Of a stretch of 64,000 nucleotides of DNA, positions 23,832 through 32,283 are shown piece after piece (the first letter of the stretch is position 1; every line of letters begins with the position of its first letter). Position numbers and translations under genes: made by a program. This stretch comes from Massilia sp. CF038 (lineage in GTDB: Bacteria > Pseudomonadota > Gammaproteobacteria > Burkholderiales > Burkholderiaceae_D). The notes beneath the pieces are model-generated. The model ran no database searches. It was not told the origin of the DNA and saw only the letters and a list, made by a program, of their open reading frames with translations. Location of the stretch: the NCBI RefSeq assembly GCF_900129765.1, contig NZ_FQWU01000002.1, forward strand, positions 1,054,001 through 1,118,000. The letters are read 5' to 3'.

Positions 23832-26135
23832 TTACTCGATCTCGACGGTCTCTTGCGGTGCTGCCGGAGGACTGGTGCCGTCCGATTCCGGGAAGTCGAG
23901 CGTGACGTTCTCTTTCTCGTCCAGATCGACCGTGACCTTGCCACCGTTGACCAGGCGGCCAAACAGCAGCTCGTCGGCCAGCGCCTTGCGGATCATGTCC
24001 TGGATCAGCCGCGACATCGGGCGGGCGCCCATGAGCGGGTCGAACCCTTTTTTGGCCAGGAACTTGCGCAGCGACTCGGTGAAAATGGCCTCGACCTTCT
24101 TCTCGTGCAGCTGCTCTTCCAGCTGCATGAGGAACTTGTCGACCACGCGCAGGATGATTTCTTCGTCCAGCGCGCGGAAGCTGATGGTCGCGTCGATCCG
24201 GTTGCGGAACTCCGGCGTGAACATGCGCTTGATGTCGGCCATCTCGTCGCCCTGCGCCTTGGAGTCGGTAAAGCCCATGGAACGCTTGGTCAGGCTCTCG
24301 GCGCCGGCATTGGTCGTCATGATGATGATCACGTTGCGGAAGTCCGCCTTGCGGCCATTGTTGTCGGTCAGCGTGCCGTGGTCCATCACCTGCAGCAGGA
24401 TATTGAAGATATCCGGATGCGCTTTCTCGATCTCGTCGAGCAGCAGCACCGCATGCGGCTTCTTGGTAATGGCTTCGGTCAGCAGACCGCCCTGGTCGAA
24501 ACCAACGTAGCCCGGTGGCGCGCCAATCAGACGGCTGACCGCATGGCGCTCCATGTACTCGGACATATCGAAGCGAATCAGCTCGATGCCCAGGATGAAG
24601 GCAAGCTGCTTGGCCACCTCGGTCTTGCCCACCCCGGTCGGACCGGAGAACAGGAAGGAGCCGATCGGCTTGTCGGTTTTGCCCAGACCGGCGCGCGCCA
24701 TCTTGATGGCAGACGACAGCGCATCGATGGCAGGCTCCTGGCCAAACACCACGTTGCGCAGATCGCGGTCGATGGTTTGCAGCTTGCTGCGGTCGTCCTG
24801 GTTGACGGTTTGCGGCGGGATGCGCGCGATCTTGGCGATGATGTCCTCGATCTCGGCCTTGCCAATGGTTTTCTTCTGCTTCGACTTGGGCAGAATGCGC
24901 TGGGCGGCACCGGCTTCGTCGATGACGTCAATTGCCTTGTCGGGCAGATGGCGGTCGTTGATGAAGCGCGCAGCCAGTTCGGCAGCGGTGGACAGGGCCG
25001 ACGACGAATACTTCACGCCGTGGTGCTCTTCGAAGCGCGACTTGAGGCCACGCAGAATCTGCACCGTCTGTTCGACGGTCGGCTCGTTGACGTCCACTTT
25101 CTGGAAGCGGCGCGACAGCGCATGGTCTTTTTCGAACACGCCACGGAACTCGGTATAGGTGGTCGCACCGATGCACTTGAGCTGGCCGTTGGCCAACGCA
25201 GGTTTGAGCAGATTGGACGCGTCCAGCGTGCCACCGGAGGCCGAACCGGCACCGATGATGGTGTGGATCTCGTCGATGAACAAAATGCCGTGCGGCGTTT
25301 CCTTCAATTGCTTGAGGACTGCCTTGAGGCGTTGTTCGAAGTCGCCACGGTATTTGGTACCGGCCAGCAGCGCACCCATGTCGAGCGAATACACGACCGC
25401 GTTCTGCAGAATTTCGGGCACATCTTCTTGGGTGATGCGCCATGCCAGGCCTTCAGCGATGGCGGTTTTACCCACCCCGGCTTCGCCCACCAGCAGCGGA
25501 TTGTTTTTGCGGCGACGGCACAGAATTTGAATGACGCGGTCGACTTCGTCTTCGCGCCCGATCAGCGGATCGATCTTGCCTTCGGCTGCGGCCTTGTTCA
25601 GGTTTTGGGTGAACTGGTCGAGCGGCGATTCTTTGGCCTGGCCTTCGACCTGCGCTTCTTCCACGCCTTCGGAGGTTTTTTGCGAATCGACCTGCTGGTC
25701 TTTGCGCACCCCGTGCGAAATGAAGTTGACCACGTCCAGACGGGTCACGCCCTGCTGGTGCAGGTAGTACACCGCATGCGAATCTTTTTCGCCAAAGATG
25801 GCCACCAGCACGTTGGCGCCGGTGACTTCCTTCTTGCCGTTCGAGGCCGACTGCACGTGCATGATGGCACGTTGAATCACACGCTGGAATCCGAGCGTGG
25901 GCTGGGTATCGACCTCGCCCGTGCCGGGCACGGTGGGGGTGTTGTCGCCAATGAAGTTGGTCAGCGTTTTGCGCAGATCTTCAATGTTGACAGCACAGGC
26001 GCGCAGGACTTCCGCGGCCGATGGATTGTCCAGAAGCGCTAGCAGCAAATGCTCAACGGTGATGAATTCATGCCGTGCTTGCCGGGCTTCGACAAAGGCC
26101 ATGTGTAAGGAGACTTCCAGTTCCTGCGCAATCAT
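23832..26135 (-). CDS. clpA: ATP-dependent Clp protease ATP-binding subunit ClpA
   Basis: 767 residues from ATG 26135, with GGAGG just upstream. Double Clp N-domain ([28 protein letters not shown]), first AAA+ module with GEAGVGKTA (about 221), second with GPTGVGKTE (about 498), and a ClpP-docking region late in the second module. The acidic tail is slightly extended. ClpA unfolds substrates for the ClpP peptidase and is redirected by ClpS to N-end-rule substrates. The start overlaps the clpS stop as ATGA, so the two are translationally coupled. Confidence 0.97.
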   Translation of the reverse strand: MIAQELEVSLHMAFVEARQARHEFITVEHLLLALLDNPSAAEVLRACAVNIEDLRKTLTNFIGDNTPTVPGTGEVDTQPTLGFQRVIQRAIMHVQSASNGKKEVTGANVLVAIFGEKDSHAVYYLHQQGVTRLDVVNFISHGVRKDQQVDSQKTSEGVEEAQVEGQAKESPLDQFTQNLNKAAAEGKIDPLIGREDEVDRVIQILCRRRKNNPLLVGEAGVGKTAIAEGLAWRITQEDVPEILQNAVVYSLDMGALLAGTKYRGDFEQRLKAVLKQLKETPHGILFIDEIHTIIGAGSASGGTLDASNLLKPALANGQLKCIGATTYTEFRGVFEKDHALSRRFQKVDVNEPTVEQTVQILRGLKSRFEEHHGVKYSSSALSTAAELAARFINDRHLPDKAIDVIDEAGAAQRILPKSKQKKTIGKAEIEDIIAKIARIPPQTVNQDDRSKLQTIDRDLRNVVFGQEPAIDALSSAIKMARAGLGKTDKPIGSFLFSGPTGVGKTEVAKQLAFILGIELIRFDMSEYMERHAVSRLIGAPPGYVGFDQGGLLTEAITKKPHAVLLLDEIEKAHPDIFNILLQVMDHGTLTDNNGRKADFRNVIIIMTTNAGAESLTKRSMGFTDSKAQGDEMADIKRMFTPEFRNRIDATISFRALDEEIILRVVDKFLMQLEEQLHEKKVEAIFTESLRKFLAKKGFDPLMGARPMSRLIQDMIRKALADELLFGRLVNGGKVTVDLDEKENVTLDFPESDGTSPPAAPQETVEIE

Positions 26136-26434
26136 ACTTCCTCCATCACGCACTGCAGGGGATGCCCCGCCTTGCGCGCATGCGTTAATACAAACTCCAC
26201 TTTGGTACACGCTATATCTTTAGAAAACACGCCACACACTCCTTTGCCGTGGCGATGAACGGAAAGCATGATCTGCGTCGCCGTCTCGCGATCCTTGTTG
26301 AAGTACTCCTGGATGACTGCCACCACAAACTCCATCGGCGTGTAGTCATCATTGAGTAGTGCCACCTGGTATAGCGGCGGGGGCTTGACCACCTGCCGCT
26401 CCAGCAATTGCTCTGTGTCTTGCTTGGTTGCCAT
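26132..26434 (-). CDS. clpS: Clp protease adaptor ClpS
   Basis: 100 residues. The ClpS core is complete: [17 protein letters not shown] with the ligand-binding NDDYTPME, then [21 protein letters not shown] and the final helical strand. ClpS delivers proteins with N-terminal Leu, Phe, Tyr or Trp to ClpAP. The Shine-Dalgarno is weak. The ATGA overlap with clpA fixes a 1:1 operon. Confidence 0.96.
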   Translation of the reverse strand: MATKQDTEQLLERQVVKPPPLYQVALLNDDYTPMEFVVAVIQEYFNKDRETATQIMLSVHRHGKGVCGVFSKDIACTKVEFVLTHARKAGHPLQCVMEEV

Positions 26435-26644
26435 ACGCTTATTCTAATGCTTTCAATGTTGATGCATTACGTAAATATCAGGGCATTTACATTTGTTTTC
26501 CATCTTACGCGTTTTCGTTCAGATGCGCAGATGGCGTCCCGAAGCGGGAAATCAAGAGTTGCTTTTTCGCAGAGTCCGCACATTTTCCCAATTCCCGTAT
26601 AAAACCGCTTGACTTGGATATTTTTTCAACCAACAATGCGGATA
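26435..26644. other. AT-rich divergent intergenic region between clpS and the cold-shock gene
   Basis: About 210 bases of low GC with no gene seen. A second TTGACT at 26609 has no good -10 partner. The region presumably holds the clpS promoter on the minus strand, but I could not pick one out with confidence. Confidence 0.4.
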
Positions 26645-26672
26645 TTGACTTGTACTTATGTACATTGTTAAT
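26645..26672 (+). promoter_or_regulatory. candidate promoter of the cold-shock gene
   Basis: TTGACT (26645-26650), 16 bases, GTTAAT (26667-26672). The inferred transcript has a leader of about 75-80 bases before the ATG at 26756, as is usual for cspA-type genes whose leaders respond to temperature. Confidence 0.5.
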
Positions 26673-26755
26673 GAAGAAGTGAGCAGGCTGAGGAGGGGGC
26701 AAAAGCTTCTTGCTTTTATAGCTCGTGTGATTGGTTCTATTTTGAAAGTTCTTTT

Positions 26756-26959
26756 ATGGCAACAGGTACAGTTAAGTGGTTCAATGATTCCAAAGGCTTT
26801 GGCTTCATCACTCCAGATGACGGCGGCGAGGATCTGTTCGCGCACTTCTCCGCAATCAACATGAACGGTTTCAAGACCCTCAAAGAAGGTCAAAAAGTTC
26901 AATTCGAAGTCACGCAAGGCCCTAAAGGCAAGCAAGCTTCCAACATCCAGGCTGCTTAA
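26756..26959 (+). CDS. cold-shock protein (CspA family)
   Basis: 67 residues forming one cold-shock domain. RNP1 is KGFGFITP and RNP2 DLFAHFSAI, with the usual start [11 protein letters not shown]. It binds single-stranded RNA and DNA. It stands alone, with its own leader and a strong terminator directly after it. Which csp paralogue it is cannot be told from this window. Confidence 0.96.
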   Translation: MATGTVKWFNDSKGFGFITPDDGGEDLFAHFSAINMNGFKTLKEGQKVQFEVTQGPKGKQASNIQAA

Positions 26960-26972
26960 GCTACCCGAATGT

Positions 26973-27003
26973 GAAAAACCCCGCTGCAAAGCGGGGTTTT
27001 TTT
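26973..27003 (+). terminator. Rho-independent terminator of the cold-shock gene
   Basis: AAAAACCCCGCT, a short loop (GCAA), and AGCGGGGTTTTTTT: a GC-rich stem with a T-run, 14 bases after the stop codon. The A-run on the left would also allow use from the other strand. Confidence 0.93.
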
Positions 27004-27062
27004 ACGCCCCGTGAATCGTCGCCTTGCATTGCGCGTGCGACAATGCCCCCCTTAGCGTCTGG

Positions 27063-28283
27063 ATGGAATACCCCGTGACAGCAAGCGCCCTTGCCTCCGA
27101 CATCGCCTCGATCCAATCGATCTCGTCAGTGTCGACGATCCTTGAAGCCGTGTCCGCCCTTACCGGCCTGCGCTTCGTGTGCATTGCGCGCGTCACCGAT
27201 AACAGCTGGAACACCTGCGCCGTGCTGGACCAGCTCGGCTTTGGCCTCAAGGTGGGCGATGAGCTTGATGTGGCCACCACGCTGTGCGAAGAAGTGCGCG
27301 ACACCCGCTTACCGGTGGTAATCGATCACGTCAGCGAAGACCCCAAGTACCGCGACCATCACACGCCCCGCATCTATGGCTTCCAGAGCTATATTTCAAT
27401 CCCCGTGTTCCGGCCCGACGGCAGCTATTTCGGCACCCTGTGCGGCCTCGATCCCAAGCCGGCGCAATTGTCGAACACAGCCACCATTGCCAGCATGACC
27501 TTGTTTGCCCAGCTGATCACCAAGCACCTGGAAACCGAACGCAAACTGAGCGAATCGCAAACGGCCCTGTTCGGCGAACGCGAAACCTCGGAACTGCGCG
27601 AGCAATTCATCGCTGTGCTTGGCCATGATCTGCGTACGCCGCTGGGCTCGGTATTACTGGGCATCGAATTGCTGCGCAACGAAGGCTTGTCGGCGCGTGC
27701 ACTGAGCGTACTCGAGCGCATGCAGCGCAGCGCCCAGCGCATGTCCGGCCTGGTCAATGACGTGGTCGACTTCACACGCGGCAAAATGGGCGGCGGCATC
27801 GCCCTCAATCTGACGCTGGAGCCGTCGCTGCGCCTGCCCCTCATGCAAGTGGTCGACGAGCTGCGCGCGGCCCATCCGGAGCGCGACATCGAGGTCGACC
27901 TGCAGTACGACCAGGCCGTCCTGTGCGACGTGCAGCGCATCCAGCAGATGCTGTCAAACCTGCTCAAGAACGCCCTGGTGTATGGCGACCCGACGCAGCC
28001 GGTGCGGGTGCGCTGCAGCGTCACCAATGGCATCTTCGAGCTGGCCATCATCAACCACGGCCCGGCCATCGCGCAAAGCACCATTGACCAGTTGTTCAAG
28101 CCCTTCTGGCGCGCGTCCGCCCATGCGGCCAACGAAGGACTGGGGCTGGGCTTGTTCATCGTTTCGGAAATCGCTCGCTCGCACGGCGGCGAGATGGCGG
28201 TGGCGTCCAGCGCTGGCACCACGCGCTTCGTGTTCCGGCTGAAGGGCGCGCAGTTTGTCGAGCGGCGCAAGATCGCGCGCTGA
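27063..28283 (+). CDS. GAF-domain sensor histidine kinase
   Basis: 406 residues from ATG 27063. A GTG four codons later, with GGA upstream, is also possible. GAF domain at residues 10-160 (FRPDGSYFGTLCGLDP), then a coiled linker and HisKA with H-box VLGHDLRTPLGSV (His about 188). HATPase_c follows with N-box LLKNALVYG and G-box EGLGLGLFIVSEIARSHGG. No transmembrane segment, so a soluble kinase that may sense a small molecule or redox state. No response regulator gene lies beside it, so its partner is unknown. Confidence 0.92.
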   Translation: MEYPVTASALASDIASIQSISSVSTILEAVSALTGLRFVCIARVTDNSWNTCAVLDQLGFGLKVGDELDVATTLCEEVRDTRLPVVIDHVSEDPKYRDHHTPRIYGFQSYISIPVFRPDGSYFGTLCGLDPKPAQLSNTATIASMTLFAQLITKHLETERKLSESQTALFGERETSELREQFIAVLGHDLRTPLGSVLLGIELLRNEGLSARALSVLERMQRSAQRMSGLVNDVVDFTRGKMGGGIALNLTLEPSLRLPLMQVVDELRAAHPERDIEVDLQYDQAVLCDVQRIQQMLSNLLKNALVYGDPTQPVRVRCSVTNGIFELAIINHGPAIAQSTIDQLFKPFWRASAHAANEGLGLGLFIVSEIARSHGGEMAVASSAGTTRFVFRLKGAQFVERRKIAR

Positions 28284-28358
28284 TCGCACAAATATCCTCG
28301 TTGCATGTTCGCTAATCGGTACAATCGGGCAAACGATCGCACTGCAGCGGGGAAATCC

Positions 28359-29039
28359 ATGTTCAACAGTCTGTTCTCTCTATTCAAGCGCACACTGCCT
28401 GCCCTGGCGCTGGCAGCCGGCCTGAGCGCATGCGCCACCCAGGCGCCGGCGCCGATGGCAACGGCGCCCTTGGTGGCCCCGCCCTCTTCCTGCATTACCT
28501 CGGACGACGGCAAGGGCGTGGCATGCGGCGCACAGGCAAGCCAGTGCCAGCAATCAAACGATGGCAGCGCCATGGCCTGCGGCGGCCAGGCGGCGCACTG
28601 CCAGACTGGCTCTTCAGGCAAGGCGGTTGCCTGCGGCGGCCTGGCCGCCTATTGCGAACACTCGTATGACGGCAGCGCCATCGCTTGCGGCGGACGCGCC
28701 GAGTTGTGCCAGAGCTCGCCGGACGGCAAGGCAGTCGCTTGCGGCAGCGGCGCCAGCTATTGCGTGCGCTCGAACGATGGCAAGGCCGTGGCCTGCGGCG
28801 GCGCCGCTGCGTATTGCCAGGAAGCGGAAGCGGGCGGCGCGGTTGCCTGCGGTGGCAAGGCCAACCGGTGCCAGGCATCGAAAGATGGCACGGCAGTCGC
28901 ATGCGGCCCCACGGCCGGCACCTGCGCCCGTTCTGGCGACGGCGACGCCGTGGCCTGCGGCGGCGCCGCCGACCATTGCGAACGGTCCAAAGACGGCAAG
29001 CGCAAAGCCTGCGGCGGCAAGGCCCAGGCGCAGGGCTGA
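28359..29039 (+). CDS. lipoprotein of ten 18-residue Cys-rich tandem repeats
   Basis: 226 residues from ATG 28359, preceded by GGGGAAA. A signal peptide with lipobox LSAC (Cys25) indicates a lipoprotein. From Cys45 to the end the protein is ten tandem repeats, nine exactly 18 residues long and the last two residues longer. Consensus: C-x-x-S-x-D-G-K-A-V-A-C-G-G-x-A-x-x, e.g. CVRSNDGKAVACGGAAAY. Each repeat has Cys at positions 1 and 12, twenty in all. I do not recognise the family. A repeat this regular suggests a disulfide-laced solenoid on the cell surface or in the periplasm. It follows the GAF kinase by 75 bases. Confidence 0.85.
   Translation: MFNSLFSLFKRTLPALALAAGLSACATQAPAPMATAPLVAPPSSCITSDDGKGVACGAQASQCQQSNDGSAMACGGQAAHCQTGSSGKAVACGGLAAYCEHSYDGSAIACGGRAELCQSSPDGKAVACGSGASYCVRSNDGKAVACGGAAAYCQEAEAGGAVACGGKANRCQASKDGTAVACGPTAGTCARSGDGDAVACGGAADHCERSKDGKRKACGGKAQAQG
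28491..29036 (+). repeat. 54-bp coding tandem repeat (ten copies)
   Basis: In-frame repeat units of 54 bases encode the Cys-rich motif. The units differ by many substitutions but have no length changes until the last, so the length, not the DNA sequence, appears to be under selection. Confidence 0.85.
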
Positions 29040-29052
29040 GCCCGTGCACCAA

Positions 29053-29085
29053 TAAAAAAGCCCTGCGCGCTGGATGCGGCAGGGC
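29053..29085 (-). terminator. Rho-independent terminator of icd
   Basis: Stem GCCCTGC (29060-29066) with GCAGGGC (29079-29085), followed on the minus strand by a T-run (A-run 29054-29059). It lies 25 bases beyond the icd stop. Confidence 0.85.
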
Positions 29086-29109
29086 CTTGTGGATGACGCG
29101 CAGCGCGTC

Positions 29110-30363
29110 TTACATCTGTTCGATCATCACATCGCCAAAGCCCGAGCACGATACTTGCGTCGCGCCTTCCATCAGGCGCGCGAAGTCGTAGGTGACTTTC
29201 TTGCTGGCGATCGATTTCTGCATCGAGCTGATGATCAGGTCGGCTGCTTCCACCCAGCCCATGTGGCGCAACATCATTTCAGCGGACAGGATCAGCGAAC
29301 CCGGATTCACGTAATCCTTGCCGGCGTACTTCGGCGCGGTGCCGTGGGTCGCTTCAAACATGGCTACCGAGTCCGACAGGTTGGCGCCTGGTGCAATGCC
29401 GATGCCGCCCACTTGCGCGGCCAGCGCGTCGGAAATGTAATCGCCGTTCAGGTTCAGGGTGGCAATCACGCTGTATTCTGCCGGACGCAGCAGGATCTGC
29501 TGCAGGAAGGCGTCGGCAATCGAATCCTTGATGACGATGTCGCGGCCGGTCTTGGGATTCTTGAACTTGCACCATGGGCCGCCATCGATCAGCTGGGCGC
29601 CGAATTCCTTCTGCGCCAGCGCGTACGCCCAGTCGCGGAAGCCGCCTTCGGTGTACTTCATGATATTGCCCTTGTGGACGATCGTCACCGATGGCTTGTC
29701 ATTGTCGATCGCGTACTGGATCGCCTTGCGCACCAGGCGCTCGGTGCCTTCGATCGATACCGGCTTGATGCCCAGGCCCGAGGTGTTCGGGAAGCGGATC
29801 TTGGACACGCCCATTTCCTTGATCAGGAAGTCCATCAGCTTCTTGGCGCCGTCGGAACCTTGCTGGTATTCGATACCGGCGTAGATGTCTTCCGAGTTCT
29901 CGCGGAAAATGACCATGTCGGTTTTTTCAGGCTCTTTGACTGGCGAAGGCACGCCCGTGAAGTAGCGCACCGGGCGCAGGCACACGTACAGGTCGAGCTG
30001 CTGGCGCAGGGCCACGTTGAGCGAACGGATGCCGCCGCCCACCGGCGTGGTCAAAGGACCCTTGATCGACACCACGTAGTCCTTCAGCACGGTCAGCGTT
30101 TCTTCCGGCAGCCACACGTCCGGGCCGTACACGGTGGTCGACTTTTCGCCCGCGAAAATTTCCATCCAGCTGATCTTGCGCTTGCCGCCGTAGGCCTTGG
30201 CCACGGCCGCATCGACCACCTTGATCATGACCGGGCTGATGTCAACACCGGTGCCATCGCCTTCGATATAGGGAATGACAGGATTATCTGGTACATTCAG
30301 CGAAAAATCGGCGTTGACGGCGATTTTTTGGCCGTCTGCAGGTACTTTGATATGTTGATACAT
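29110..30363 (-). CDS. icd: NADP-dependent isocitrate dehydrogenase
   Basis: 417 residues from ATG 30363, with GGAG upstream. The frame is open further upstream but without a ribosome site. Length and motifs match the Escherichia coli-type dimeric enzyme: [13 protein letters not shown], the regulatory/substrate Ser in [11 protein letters not shown] (about 113-114), [30 protein letters not shown], and [13 protein letters not shown] for NADP binding. It converts isocitrate to 2-oxoglutarate in the TCA cycle. Monocistronic between its own terminator and the divergent rluE. Confidence 0.97.
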   Translation of the reverse strand: MYQHIKVPADGQKIAVNADFSLNVPDNPVIPYIEGDGTGVDISPVMIKVVDAAVAKAYGGKRKISWMEIFAGEKSTTVYGPDVWLPEETLTVLKDYVVSIKGPLTTPVGGGIRSLNVALRQQLDLYVCLRPVRYFTGVPSPVKEPEKTDMVIFRENSEDIYAGIEYQQGSDGAKKLMDFLIKEMGVSKIRFPNTSGLGIKPVSIEGTERLVRKAIQYAIDNDKPSVTIVHKGNIMKYTEGGFRDWAYALAQKEFGAQLIDGGPWCKFKNPKTGRDIVIKDSIADAFLQQILLRPAEYSVIATLNLNGDYISDALAAQVGGIGIAPGANLSDSVAMFEATHGTAPKYAGKDYVNPGSLILSAEMMLRHMGWVEAADLIISSMQKSIASKKVTYDFARLMEGATQVSCSGFGDVMIEQM

Positions 30364-30565
30364 CGTGATCTCCGAAGTGGACGTTGCGTCTGCCAGGCAT
30401 GGTCTGCAAACTGAAATTGGATCAAAAAACTCAGGCGAACATTGAAGTCTTCTATAAGACACAAGACGCGTGTTTCTTATTATGCACCAGTATCTTACTA
30501 GGCGCCATGGCCGTGCGACAGCAGCCATTGGCCCGCAAGCTTAACATTTTCCCACTCGTGTCATT

Positions 30566-31129
30566 ATGCCCCTCATTTTGTTTAACAAGCCGTTCCAGGT
30601 GCTGTGCCAGTTCTCCCCGCAGGAGGGACGCGCCTGCCTGGCCGACTATGTGAAGACGCCCAATGTGTATCCGGCCGGACGCCTGGACGCCGACTCCGAA
30701 GGCTTGATGCTGCTCACCGACGACGGCAAACTGCAGCACGCCATTGCCCATCCCGACCACAAGGAAGCCAAGACCTATCTGGTGCAGGTCGATGGTGTGC
30801 CCGACGGCGCCACGCTGGCGCGCCTGCAGGCACCGCTGGACCTGGGCGACTTCATCACCAAGCCCTGCCAGGCCGTGCGCATTGCCGAGCCGCTCTGGCT
30901 GTGGCCGCGCAACCCGCCCATTCGCGCGCGCGCGGACAAGCCGACCGCCTGGATCGCGATCACTCTGCAAGAAGGCAAGAATCGCCAGGTCAGGCGCATG
31001 ACGGCCGCAGTGGGTTTGCCCACGCTGCGCCTGGTGCGCAGCAGTATCGGGCCGTTTTCGCTGGCCACCCATCCATTGATGCCAGGCGAATCGATGGAAG
31101 TGCCGGCCGACGGCGTGCGCCGCGGCTGA
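30566..31129 (+). CDS. rluE: 23S rRNA pseudouridine synthase RluE-like
   Basis: 187 residues, a short RsuA-family synthase without an S4 RNA-binding domain, as in RluE. N-terminal LILFNKPFQVLCQFS, the catalytic Asp in AGRLDADSEGLMLLT (about residue 40) and the C-terminal EGKNRQVRRMTAAVGLPTLRL are all present. RluE modifies U2457 of 23S rRNA in E. coli, and the same target is presumed here. No clear Shine-Dalgarno. Confidence 0.9.
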   Translation: MPLILFNKPFQVLCQFSPQEGRACLADYVKTPNVYPAGRLDADSEGLMLLTDDGKLQHAIAHPDHKEAKTYLVQVDGVPDGATLARLQAPLDLGDFITKPCQAVRIAEPLWLWPRNPPIRARADKPTAWIAITLQEGKNRQVRRMTAAVGLPTLRLVRSSIGPFSLATHPLMPGESMEVPADGVRRG

Positions 31130-31201
31130 GGCGGTCAACGGCGCCAGGGCGCGCCGCGTTAGAATGGCAGTTTCCGCCACCCCAACATCAATTGCAAACC
31201 A

Positions 31202-31642
31202 ATGAATAAATTTCTGGCAACGACCTCATCCGCCCTGCTCCTGCTTGCTGCCGGCAGCGCCATGGCCCAGACCGCCTTTGGCAGCGCCAAGCTGTCCGCC
31301 GGCATGCACATGATCAAGGCCGAAGTGGCCGCCAACGATCCACAGCGCCAGCAAGGGCTGATGTTCCGTGAAAAAATGGAGCCCAACCATGGCATGGTGT
31401 TTGTGTTCGAAGGGGTGAACGGCCAGTGCATGTGGATGAAGAACACCCTGCTGCCGCTGTCGGTGGCGTTTATCGACGAAGCTGGCAAGATCGTCAATAT
31501 CGAAGACATGCAGCCGCAGACGCTCGACAGCCACTGCTCGACCAAGCCGGTGCGCTACGCGCTGGAGATGAACCTGGGCTGGTTCAAGCAAAAGAATATC
31601 AAGCCAGGCATGACCATTGGCGGCCTGCCCGCCGCGAAGTAA
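31202..31642 (+). CDS. secreted DUF192 protein
   Basis: 146 residues with a clear signal peptide (SSALLLLAAGSAMA, cleavage about residue 22). The DUF192 core contains RQQGLMFREKMEPNHGMVFVF, CMWMKNTLLPLSVAFID and DMQPQT. Periplasmic. The biochemical role of DUF192 proteins is not established. It follows rluE by 72 bases and may be co-transcribed. Confidence 0.9.
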   Translation: MNKFLATTSSALLLLAAGSAMAQTAFGSAKLSAGMHMIKAEVAANDPQRQQGLMFREKMEPNHGMVFVFEGVNGQCMWMKNTLLPLSVAFIDEAGKIVNIEDMQPQTLDSHCSTKPVRYALEMNLGWFKQKNIKPGMTIGGLPAAK

Positions 31643-31649
31643 GCACCTA

Positions 31650-31744
31650 GTTACATCGCCCTCGCGCAGGCGGGGGCCTATTCCATGTCACCGAATTCGG
31701 CGAAGTGGAATAGGCCCCCGCCTGCGCGAGGGCGATGTAGTAAC
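31650..31744. repeat. palindromic intergenic element (REPIN-like), copy 5
   Basis: Arms ATCGCCCTCGCGCAGGCGGG and the inverse CCCGCCTGCGCGAGGGCGAT, with an inner pair CTATTCCA/TGGAATAG around CCGAATTCGG. The right edge ends GATGTAG, as in copy 4. It begins 8 bases after the DUF192 stop. Confidence 0.87.
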
Positions 31745-31756
31745 TGCAGCACAAGC

Positions 31757-31794
31757 GAAAAAACCCGCCATGACCAGGTCAGGCGGGTTTTTTA
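31757..31794. terminator. bidirectional terminator between the DUF192 gene and rpsT
   Basis: AAACCCGCC at 31761-31769 pairs with GGCGGGTTT at 31782-31790. A/T runs flank both sides, so the hairpin can end the plus-strand rluE-DUF192 transcript and the minus-strand rpsT transcript. Confidence 0.88.
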
Positions 31795-31842
31795 CCAATC
31801 ACAAGCTGCTCGGCGGAACCAGTCCGCCTTTACACCGGGCTA

Positions 31843-32109
31843 TTAAGCAGCCAGTGCTTTCAGAGCTGCAGCCAGACGGCTCTTATGGCGAGCTGCCTTG
31901 TTCTTGTGAATGATTTTCTTGTCAGCGATGCTGTCGATCTTCGACACGGAGGTCTGGAAGATCGTGGTTGCAGCCGCCTTGTCGCCAGCCTGGATGGCCT
32001 TGCGAACAGCTTTGATTGCGGTACGCAGGGTCGAACGCTGCGACGAATTGTGAGCGTTTTGCTTAACTGCTTGACGAGCGCGTTTGCGCGCTTGTGCGGT
32101 ATTTGCCAT
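31843..32109 (-). CDS. rpsT: 30S ribosomal protein S20
   Basis: 88 residues, highly basic, starting [18 protein letters not shown], with a conserved C-terminal [17 protein letters not shown]. Binds 16S rRNA early in 30S assembly. AGGAAAT precedes the ATG. Promoter and terminator are both visible, so the gene is monocistronic. Confidence 0.97.
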   Translation of the reverse strand: MANTAQARKRARQAVKQNAHNSSQRSTLRTAIKAVRKAIQAGDKAAATTIFQTSVSKIDSIADKKIIHKNKAARHKSRLAAALKALAA

Positions 32110-32141
32110 GGAATTTCCTAGATCGGGTCAAGTTGCGTTTG

Positions 32142-32175
32142 CAAACATTAGCGTCTGCTAAACATTAGTGTCTGC
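32142..32175. repeat. 17-base tandem duplication in the rpsT leader
   Basis: AAACATTAGCGTCTGC and AAACATTAGTGTCTGC stand side by side as 17-base units with a single internal difference. They lie 33-66 bases before the rpsT start, within its transcribed leader. Confidence 0.75.
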
Positions 32176-32200
32176 GTAACAGAATTCTGTACAGCCTTCG

Positions 32201-32229
32201 ATTATAGCGAATTATTCCGTCAAGGGCAA
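32201..32229 (-). promoter_or_regulatory. sigma-70 promoter of rpsT
   Basis: On the minus strand, TTGCCC, 17 bases, TATAAT. The start near 32194 gives an 85-base leader. Confidence 0.7.
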
Positions 32230-32269
32230 TTCCTAAATCAACAATCCATCTGCCGCGCCCTTGCCGGGC

Positions 32270-32275
32270 TATAAT
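32270..32275 (+). promoter_or_regulatory. -10 element of murJ, implying a leaderless transcript
   Basis: TATAAT ends nine bases before the murJ ATG (32284), inside the hairpin-like GCCGGG-CTATAAT-CCCGGC. No Shine-Dalgarno is present, and no clear -35 was found. If used, transcription would begin at or next to the ATG. Confidence 0.4.
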
Positions 32276-32283
32276 CCCGGCCC

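Noticed and set aside
23853-26042. 729-codon open frame opposite clpA
   Set aside because: Antisense shadow of ClpA with no domain of its own.
27024-27062. Longer start of the GAF histidine kinase
   Set aside because: The extra 13 residues follow directly after the csp terminator without a ribosome site, and the GAF domain does not need them.
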